A DNA stretch of 64,000 bases from Sclerurus mexicanus. Lineage: Eukaryota; Chordata; Aves; Passeriformes; Furnariidae. Each line of letters opens with the position of its first letter. Position 1 is the first letter of the stretch. The notes beneath the pieces were generated by a model. It was not told where the DNA came from and ran no database searches. It saw only the letters and a program-made list of their open reading frames with translations. Where the stretch lies: the NCBI GenBank assembly GCA_013396755.1, contig VWZF01003199.1, positions 1 through 64,000 of the forward strand, written 5' to 3'. The translations under genes were made by a program, and so were the position numbers. Below are positions 56,843 through 64,000 of the stretch, one piece after another.

Positions 56843-57318
56843 GTTTTGGGTAGCTTTGATGCCAGGGATGAGTAAGGGGAGATTAAAGTCTTCAATTTGT
56901 TTATCCTCCTCCCCAAAAATATGAATCCTCCCAATTCCCCTTGTCTGGGAGAGGCACGCAGTTTTCACAGTAAAATTCCGAGTAGTTCCTCAGTGCAAAG
57001 TCCCCGGTGTGTGACCATGGGGGTGGCAGGGCCGGGGCAGCCCCATATCCCAAAAGCACAACTTCCAGAGGCAAATCCCACGCCAGCCACCACCCCCACA
57101 GCTGAAAAAGGCAGGGGGCATTTTCTGGGGCCCTGCTCCCACTGACACCGCAGCCCACCCGTGGGTGCCCCGTGCCCGTGTCCCCCCAGCCCTCCAGCCC
57201 CTCAGGGACACACGGACTCGGCGGAGGCTTCACAGGAAGAGCTTTATTTGGCTGTTGAAGGAGCTCCGGCGCGGCAGCGGGTGCAGGACGGGAGGCTCCG
57301 GGGCTCTCCTGCGGCTCT

Positions 57319-58735
57319 TTAGTGGTACTTGCGGGCCAGGGCGTGGGCCACCACACGCACCAGCTTCTGCCAGGCAGCCTGGCAGTCGGGAGTGAAATCC
57401 TTGCCGAAGTGGGCGGCCAGGACGATGATCAGGATGTCACCCAGGAGCTGGGGGGACAAGAGCACCCTCAGGTCAGCAATGCCCCGCACAACCATCCACA
57501 CTGCACTCAGGGAAGCCTCTAGGAAATCTGTAGCCTTGAAAACCTCCCTGAAGTCCTTTTTAAGATGCGACTTAAACTTGTCTCTGCTCTCACTCTAAAG
57601 GTTCAGGTGCTGATACCCTCTGGGAAGAGTAGCCAAAAAGTCTCCAGAAATTTTGGTGATTAAATTTTTCTTTTTCCCTTCTGGCTCTATTTTGGAGTTT
57701 TTCCCAAGCAGAAGACCCAGCTGAGCTCCCAGCATGGCAGGGTGCCCTGGCACGAACAACGAGCTCATGCTGACGCGGGAGGATCACTGCCAGCCCCAGG
57801 GACAAATGTCAGGGTTCATTCCCCGCTGGAAAACTCTCAGCTGCACAAATCAGGAGCCAAAGCTTTCTCTTTCTCTAGATCCTCTTTTGCTTTTGGTATC
57901 CAGCCACCATCTCCTGCTCCTCACTCATCTCTCCCTTCTCCTCCATGCCAAGCGTCACTCTTGCTCCTTCACTTTCCCCTTGACTCAAACCTCTTCCTGC
58001 TCAACAACTGCTTTCTCTTTGCTCTCCCCATCCCTTCCTGCACTGAAACCACCTCCTCAACTCCTTCCCATGCCCCATGCACCCTCCCCTGCACCCTCTC
58101 AGCCCCTTCAGGACCTTCTCACCAGGCAGCAGGTTGGTCCCTTCCCTCTCTGTCCCTCTGCCTCTCCCCCTCTCTCCAACAACCAGCCCCTCTTCCTCCT
58201 GCACTGCCTCATCTGGGGTAAATCCCTCTTGGAGCGGGGGGAGGGGGGAGGAGGGATTGGGGTTCGGGAAGACACCGTGATGGGGGACTGGAGCCCCTGG
58301 TTGGAGCAGGGCTCACCCTGAAGTTCTCGGGGTCCACGTGCAGCTTGTCGCAGTGCAGCTCGGACAGTTGGGCGAAGGTGTTCTTGATGTTGTCCAGGTT
58401 CTTGACGGCATCCCCGAAAGAGGTGAGCACTTTCTTGCCGTGGGCACGCACCATGGGGTTGCCAAGGATGGCAGTGGCACCGGACAGGTTCCCGAAGGAA
58501 GCGAAGAACCTCTGGGTCCAGGGGTGACGATCAGCAGCCTGGGGAGAGACACAAGCGGACACACAGTTACGTGAACGCTTCCATGACCGGAGTGGTTTCC
58601 CTGTCAGGGTGCAGCTGAGCGGGTTCCCTGGAGCTGGACCTACCTGCCCAGGGCCTCGCCACCGCTGTCGGCGACATCGACCTTGGCCCAGGTCGCAGTG
58701 ATGAGCTGCTTCTCTTCAGCTGTCCACTGCACCAT
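57319..58735 (-). CDS. HBBA: Adult beta-globin (betaA), with a one-base exon 2 deletion as assembled
   Basis: Beta subunit of adult haemoglobin. Exon 1 is 58644-58735 (MVQWTAEEKQLITATWAKVD, GGEALGR). Exon 2 is 58317-58538 and exon 3 is 57319-57447 (LLGDILIIVLAAHFGKDF, CQAAWQKLVRVVAHALARKYH, TAA). All splice sites are GT/AG and lie at the usual globin positions. Exon 2 carries the adult signature FFASFGNL, NPMVRAHGKKVLTSFGDAVK and SELHCDKLHVDPENFR. It is 222 nt, not 223: beside the GTC valine codon the sequence lacks one base found in both neighbours (GTC-ACCCC versus GTC-TAC-CCC), shifting the frame near residue 34. A sequencing error seems likelier than loss of the main adult gene, because all else is intact. 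Poly(A) signal at 57243-57248. Confidence 0.93.
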
Positions 58736-58833
58736 GGCGTCGGCTGGAGGGCTGCGTGTGGCGGCTGTGGAGGAAGGCTTGGCTCTTGCTCCCGAGGGAT
58801 CGCACGCTGGCCAGCGGCTCTGCCCGGTCCCAC

Positions 58834-58884
58834 TTTTATACGCTCCGCCGGGCCCCTCCTCTTCCCTGGGCACCCCTTCATTGG
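58834..58884 (-). promoter_or_regulatory. BetaA-globin promoter: CCAAT and TATA boxes
   Basis: On the minus strand a CCAAT box (58884-58880, context AACCAATGAA) is followed about 40 bp later by TATAAAA (58840-58834), which lies about 100 bp before the ATG. This spacing is normal for beta-globin genes and implies a 5' UTR of roughly 70 nt. Confidence 0.75.
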
Positions 58885-59444
58885 TTGGGCCCCCGGGGGG
58901 GCCACACAGCCCTGGCACCCCAAGGGAGGGGACCGACACCAGGGTGGGGCCCCAGGGCAAGATGCCCAGATCTGGCGCCGGCCGGGTGCCCTCCCCAGTC
59001 TTTGATTTCCAGCCCTGCTGGACGGTGGCATTATCTCCACGGTGGCATTATCCACCACGTCAGTCCCACAGCAGCCCCCCAGGGAAGGTGCCCGCCAGGC
59101 GTCGTGCCCCTCAGACAGCACAAACCCCCAAGGCAGAAGGCTTGGATTTGGGGCTTTTGGGTTCTCCCTCTGAATGCATCAGTTTCTGTTTCTCCTCTTC
59201 TTGCAGGACCTGTCAGGCTTTGGGTTCTCCCTGGTCTTTCCCATCAGCTCTTTAAGAGTTTGATAACTCTGGGGGACACTGCTAAAACCATGGCATGGCC
59301 ATGCAGCCAAGAGACAACTTCTGTCTCAAAGACCCTGTTGGCAAAGGTCAGCAGGACTGGAAGGGAGATGTTATAACGCAACTGCCCGCAGGATGTTGGC
59401 TCACAGGGCCCCAGGAGATGTGGGAAGACTGGATATGCTGGGAT

Positions 59445-59600
59445 CTCACAGAATCCCAGGATCCCTGAGGTTGAAAAAGTGCCTGGAGCTCTGAGTGCCA
59501 CATTCAGGTGTTTCTTGGACACCTCCAGGGATGGGGACTCCACCATCTCCCTGGGCAGCCCGTTCCAATGTCTGACCATGAAGAAAAAACATCTGCCCAG
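59445..59600 (-). mobile_element. CR1 LINE 3' fragment
   Basis: TCACAGAATCCCAGGATCCC, GGTTGAAAAAGTGCCTGG and CTCCAGGGATGGGGACTCC. Confidence 0.75.
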
Positions 59601-59878
59601 ATGTGCAGCAGGAGACAGTGCCTGACCCAGGGATTTGGCAGCTGGAGGAGCAGTGGTCCTCCCAAAAGGTGGGAGAGGCAGCTGAGTCTCCTGGGGCTGC
59701 ACATCTGCTCCCGCTCCCAGCGGGAGGTGGTGGGTGGGATGCAGGTGCTGGGGACTGGGATGGAGCTTGTAGGGTGCAAGTGGGGTGCAGGGTGCACCCA
59801 GTGGGGTCTGGGTGACCATGGAGAAAAGTGTTTGCTTGGGCATGAGCTGCTGCCGTGTCTAATGAGGGCCCCAGTTCG

Positions 59879-60001
59879 TGGAATCCCAGACTGGTTTGAA
59901 TTGAAAGGGACTTTGAAGCTCATCCAGTCCCACCCCTGCCATGGGCAAGGACACCTTCCACTGGCCCAGGTTGCTCCAAGCCCCGTCCAACCTGGCCTTG
60001 A
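59879..60001 (-). mobile_element. CR1 LINE 3' fragment
   Basis: TGGAATCCCAGACTGGTTTG to CCAACCTGGCCTTG. Confidence 0.8.
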
Positions 60002-60054
60002 TAGTTGTGTCTGTTACATTCTGCCTTTGCTAATACGAGAATAACAATGATTTA

Positions 60055-60135
60055 GGCAAAAAACACCCCCCACAAAACACAAACAAACAAACTGAAACAA
60101 AACAAAAAAACAACCAGAAAATGAACAAAACCCCA
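60055..60135 (+). repeat. A/C-rich low-complexity tract
   Basis: Irregular CAAA and CAAAA units between betaA and the betaH-like gene, beside a CR1 fragment that ends near 60001. Confidence 0.8.
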
Positions 60136-60587
60136 ACAATCCTCCACGTTTTTCCTTACATGAAGGAAGTTACAAGCGATGGATGTAATCCCCCTGTCCC
60201 TTCTCCCACTGCACATTTTTGTACAGTTTTGTGCCACTTACTCTGTGAAAGGCTTAAAAAACTAAACCTACCAATGGTACCTGATATCTCCAAAAAGCAC
60301 CAGAATCTTTCTCTTTGCATTTTGTGGTGTTTATTCGGGTTTTGTCCTGAACGTTCCCCTGGATTCTCCAGCTTAGACAGTTCTCATTTGCCTGAATGAG
60401 ACTGTGGCTCATGTTGTCCCATGTGTGTGATCTTCCCCTCTCCCTTCCCCAGCCCCAGCGTGGCCCCTTTCCGTTCCCACAGAGAGCCAGACACCTCCTC
60501 GTGGCTGAGCAGTTGGTGTTTATTTGGCAATTAGAGACCAGGAGGGTTCCCCAGGAGTGTCTCCAGGCAGGAATGCTGGTGGGAGGC

Positions 60588-61844
60588 TCAGTGGTACTCG
60601 TGGGCCAGCGCATGGGCCACCACACGCACCAGCTTCTGCCAGGCGGCCTGGCAGGCGGGGGTGAAGTCCTTCCCGAAGGTGGCGGCCAGGACGATGATGA
60701 GGATGTCGCCCAGGAGCTGGCAGGGGAGGCAGGAGAAGCTGTCAGCCAGGTGCTGCCCCCCACCCCTCTCCCCACTGTCACAATGCCCAGGTGCCCATGT
60801 GTGGACACCAGTTATTGGGGAATTCATCACAAATCGCCACCCCGTGCAGACCACCCGGCCCCCAGCACAGACTGTGTCTCTGGCATGCACGAGGATCCCT
60901 GGTGTGCTGGGTCCTCCTCAAAGACCTTCCCTCGCCTGCTGTGCAGGGTCCTCCCTCTGCTTCCACTGCGCTTATAATTTCCATCCCTGCCCTCCCTGAC
61001 TGTCCCTGGGCTCAGATCCCTCCAGCCAGAGTGTCTGTTTATTCTCCCTCCTGATTTAACCATTCTGTCACTGCTAAGGTCAGCTCTTCCCTCCAAACCC
61101 TGTCTCAGTTTCTTCGCTGCTGATCTCTGGCTGCTCCAAGATGTTTCTTCCCACCGGGATGTGTTTGACTCTATGTTTGTCCCCACCCAGCTCCCTTGCC
61201 TGGCTCCAGCCTCTCACAGATCCCAGCCCTGTAACTTCCCTCTGTTCTCCGTAAATAGGACTGCTCATTCCCCCTTCCCTTCCACCACCCCTGCCCTCCA
61301 CAGACTCCCAGGCTGGGGCGGTCTCAGGGTTTCTCTCGAGGTCTCTCAGACTGTCAGAGCCCCCAAAGCCCCTCCAGAGACCAGACCCCTCTGCCCAGCC
61401 GAGGCTGGAGCCTGAGCACAGCTCACCCTGAAATTCTCGGGGTCCACGTGCAGCTTGTCACAGTGGAGTTTGCTCAGCTGAGCAAAACATTTCTTGATGT
61501 TGTCGAGGTTCTTGATGGCATCCCCAAAGGAGGTGAGCACCTTCTTGCCGTGGGCACGGACCTTGGGGTTGCCAATGATGGCTGTGGGGCTGGAGAGGTT
61601 CCCAAAATTGTCAAAGAACCTCTGGGTCCAGGGGTAGACGATCAGCAGCCTGGGGAGGGACACAAGTAGACATAGAGACATTAATGTTCCCGTGATTGGA
61701 GTGGTTTCCCTGTCAGGGTGCAGCTGAGCGGGTTCCCTGGAGCTGGACCTACCTGCCCAGGGCCTCGCCACCGCTGTCGGCGACATCGACCTTGGCCCAG
61801 GTCGCAGTGATGAGCTGCTTCTCTTCAGCTGTCCAGTTCACCAT
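60588..61844 (-). CDS. BetaH-like beta-globin (hatching type by position)
   Basis: Complete beta-type globin of 147 codons. Exon 1 is 61753-61844 (MVNWTAEEKQLITATWAKVD), exon 2 is 61427-61649 (223 nt; LLIVYPWTQRFFDNFGNL, NPKVRAHGKKVLTSFGDAIK, SKLHCDKLHVDPENFR) and exon 3 is 60588-60716 (LLGDILIIVLAATFGKDF, ALAHEYH, TGA). GT/AG splice sites are all present; introns are 103 and 710 bp. It is upstream (right) of betaA, the place of betaH in chicken (rho-betaH-betaA-epsilon), so betaH is inferred from order and similarity. The C-terminus HEYH replaces the RKYH of betaA and epsilon, and position 2 is Asn. Exon 1 and half of intron 1 are identical to betaA. Poly(A) signal at 60517-60522. Confidence 0.92.
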
Positions 61845-61918
61845 GGTGCCGAGCAGAGGGGCTGCCTGGGGCTTCCCTGAACAATGAGAGGAGGTGGTGC
61901 CAGAGGCTGCCCCAGGGA

Positions 61919-61963
61919 TTTTTATACACCGCTTGGCCTAATCTCAGTTGCTGGAGCCATTGG
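61919..61963 (-). promoter_or_regulatory. BetaH-like globin promoter: CCAAT and TATA boxes
   Basis: On the minus strand AACCAATGG (CCAAT at 61963-61959) is followed by TATAAAAA (61926-61919), about 80 bp before the ATG. The CCAAT context resembles that of betaA. The predicted 5' UTR is about 50 nt. Confidence 0.75.
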
Positions 61964-62198
61964 TTGGGGCTGGGGAGGGAGCGGGGCTGCACAAGGGAAG
62001 ATAGCAGTTTTGGACGCTGTCCAAGGGGAAGAGGGGCCCTTTCCCCCCTCTGTTTTTGAGTGGACAAGCATCACCTCACCAGGCGCAGCCCCGAGCACAG
62101 GTGGAGCTGCCGGCACGGCCACAGCCCAGCGGAGGTTTCCAGAGTGGAGAGCCGTGTGTCTCCAACAATACGTGTTCCCGCTGGGCTTTGCACAAGGA

Positions 62199-62362
62199 AT
62201 CATGGAATCCCAGACTGGTCTGGGTTGAGAGGAATGTTAAAGCCCATCCAGTGCCAGCCCCTGCCATGGGCAGGGACACCTCCCACTGGCCCAGGGTGCT
62301 CCAAGCCCCATCCAACCTGGCCTTGGACACTTCCAGGGACGAGGCAGCCACAGCTTCTCTGG
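62199..62362 (-). mobile_element. CR1 LINE 3' fragment
   Basis: ATCATGGAATCCCAGACTGG to CACAGCTTCTCTGG; about 240 bp upstream of the betaH-like CCAAT box. Confidence 0.8.
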
Positions 62363-63169
62363 TAGCCAGAGAACATCTCCAGCGGTTGCGTTTGTGCCAC
62401 GGGGCAGTTACCAGCTGAGGGAAGGAATAAACACGAGTTTAAACTCCCTGCAAAAGACTTCCAAGGTCTTCTAAGTTTGAAGATTAGTGAGCCATGGAGA
62501 CATTTAAAGGAAACCTGCTGTGTTGGGCCAACCCAGGGGTGTTTGCAGCAGTGGGGTAGTGATGGATAATGAGCTCCCAGTCAGGCAGATACAGCCCTGA
62601 AGGTGCCTCCGAGGATGGCAGAGGGAGCCGGGCCAGGAGAGCAGGAGCATTCATTCTGAGCAGCTTTGGGCACTGTGAGACCTGGCAAAACACAAAGGCA
62701 GGACAGGCCAGACAGTCCCAGCCCTGTGCTCAGCCTGGGACTTCTCCAGGGGATCCATTCACCTCATCCATTTTTATCAGAAAGAGTTATTTTAAAATCA
62801 TCTTCTTTCTGGCTTGAAGGCAGCGGTCTGGCCGGCAGGTGCTGGAAGCTGGAGCTCCCAGCACAGGGATTGTCTGCTGAGGGAGCAGTCTGGGGACACA
62901 GCGTGGGAGGGGAAATGTTCATAACCCTGTGCTGAGCAGAGGCAAAGCCTGCAGCCTTTTACCTGTTCACAGAGTCAAAGGGAGATCTTCTCTCCCCCAA
63001 TAAAGTCCCAGCAATACCTGGCAGCGTAACCCCAGATGGTCCCCAGAAAGAAAACTGGGGGTTCTTTTTCTGTCTGCCTGGCAGGATTTCACTATGCTCA
63101 GGACTCTGCCTCCAGGCATACTTCCAGCCAGCTGTTCCCTTTGGTGTGGGTGGAAGATCTCCTAACTCA

Positions 63170-63290
63170 TAGTATCATAGAATCATAGGATCACTGAATC
63201 GCTCGTGTTGGAAAAGATCTTTAAGATCATCTCACTCCAGTCCCCGGCCATTGGCTGGGAACCTTCCACTAGACCAGGTTGCTCGAGTCA
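63170..63290 (-). mobile_element. CR1 LINE 3' fragment
   Basis: Best-preserved tail in the window (AGTATCATAGAATCATAGGA), GTTGGAAAAGATCTTTAAG and CTAGACCAGGTTGCTC. Confidence 0.75.
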
Positions 63291-63588
63291 TACCTGATGC
63301 CTTGGCCACACACTTGCCCCCTTCCATGGACAGGAACCTTCCATTTTTAGAGACAAACATTCCCAGTGATGTCCGAAGGCAGCTCTAGTGATGGCCTTTC
63401 TGCACAAGCAGAGTTTATTGTCCCTGATTGCAGCAGGAGTGTCCCACGCCAAGCTTTACAGAGCCCTTATCAGCAGCAGTGGCATCTGTCCCAGGCTCTG
63501 GAGCCAGGCCAGCCTCCACTCCACTCGGGGACATGCAGTGCCTGGTGTCTAAAGCCAACAGGTCTCAAGGGTGTCTTTTTACCACTTA

Positions 63589-63722
63589 AAAATCCCAGAA
63601 TAGTTTGGGTTGGGAGGGAACTTAAAGCCCATCCAGTGCCACCCCCTGCCATGGGCAGGGACACCTTCCACTAGACAGGTTGCTCCAAGCCCCGTCCAAC
63701 CTGGCCTGGGACACTTCCAGGA
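63589..63722 (-). mobile_element. CR1 LINE 3' fragment
   Basis: AAATCCCAGAATAGTTTGGG to GGCCTGGGACACTTCCAGG. Confidence 0.8.
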
Positions 63723-64000
63723 ACAAGGCGTCCTGCATCCAGGGATCCCCTCTACTCCCCACTTTGAGGTCAGGGGCGCTCTTGGTGGTTGCAACTTTGC
63801 TCTGTCATACCAGGGAGGGACAACTCTCACTGGGAAAGTGGGATGCTGGCTCTCTGACACCAGCACTGCACCCTGACCGTGCCTGTATCCCTAATCTGGG
63901 CCAACAGGACCATCCAGGTGCTGGTCAGGGAGCAGGACATACTCTACATCACCGCTGGGATAAACACGCATTGCTGATGTCCATGGCCCCTGCACACGTG

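Larger units (their letters stand above)
53761..57242. other. Epsilon-betaA intergenic region
   Basis: Contains two CR1 fragments and the enhancer-like core near its right end. 53761-54360 and 54429-55755 show no gene. Confidence 0.7.
58890..60516. other. BetaA-betaH intergenic region
   Basis: Two CR1 pieces and an A/C-rich tract; no globin remnant and no GATA/NF-E2 cluster seen. Confidence 0.7.
61970..64000. other. Region upstream of the betaH-like gene, right edge
   Basis: Three CR1 fragments. No globin exon is found, so rho, expected next by chicken order, must start beyond the window if it exists. Confidence 0.7.

Noticed and set aside
61970..64000. Search for the rho globin gene
   Set aside because: No globin exon motif is found in any frame on the minus strand; the gene would lie beyond the right end.

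Overview
The window is avian nuclear DNA, most likely from a songbird. The evidence is a bird-type beta-globin cluster, about 45 fragments of the avian CR1 LINE, and a solo LTR that looks like the ERVK-type LTRs common in birds. There is no bacterial or CRISPR-like content. It is the 3' half of a beta-globin locus together with its neighbouring class I (fish-like, family 51/52) olfactory receptor (OR) array.

Layout. (1) 1-16.2 kb: an intact OR52-like gene on the minus strand (3411-4343) and a badly broken OR51-like pseudogene (15329-16190), in a sea of CR1. (2) 16.2-28.9 kb: mostly CR1. It also has a 1,499-bp exact direct repeat split by a single N, and an isolated GC-rich, promoter-like island at 25.08-25.6 kb. 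(3) 28.9-31.85 kb: an intact OR51-like gene present twice in 1,465-bp copies, again split by a single N. The copies differ at one synonymous base, so they are probably one gene. (4) 31.9-47.8 kb: solo LTR, a very GC-rich intact OR51-like gene (36259-37209), a truncated OR52-like pseudogene (43061-43756), an interstitial telomere repeat (40050-40073), and an OR pseudogene interrupted by a 49-bp minisatellite (47.04-47.74 kb). (5) 51.6-62.0 kb: three globin genes on the minus strand. Read 5' to 3' (right to left) they are betaH-like, adult betaA, then embryonic epsilon, matching the chicken order rho-betaH-betaA-epsilon. Rho would lie to the right of this window. A compact cluster of GATA, CACCC, E-box and NF-E2/MARE sites between betaA and epsilon sits where the chicken beta/epsilon enhancer lies.

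How it works together. The globin genes are expected to switch during development, with betaA and epsilon competing for the shared enhancer. The ORs are single-coding-exon receptors for olfactory neurons; three have a plausible splice acceptor just upstream, as expected if a 5' UTR exon lies further away. The ORs (plus, except the first) and globins (minus) converge at 47-51 kb, where the chromatin boundary between the two expression programmes would be expected.

Main cautions. Two single-N joins look like unmerged contig overlaps. A 724-N gap removes most of epsilon exon 2. BetaA exon 2 lacks one base relative to its paralogues, which breaks the reading frame.
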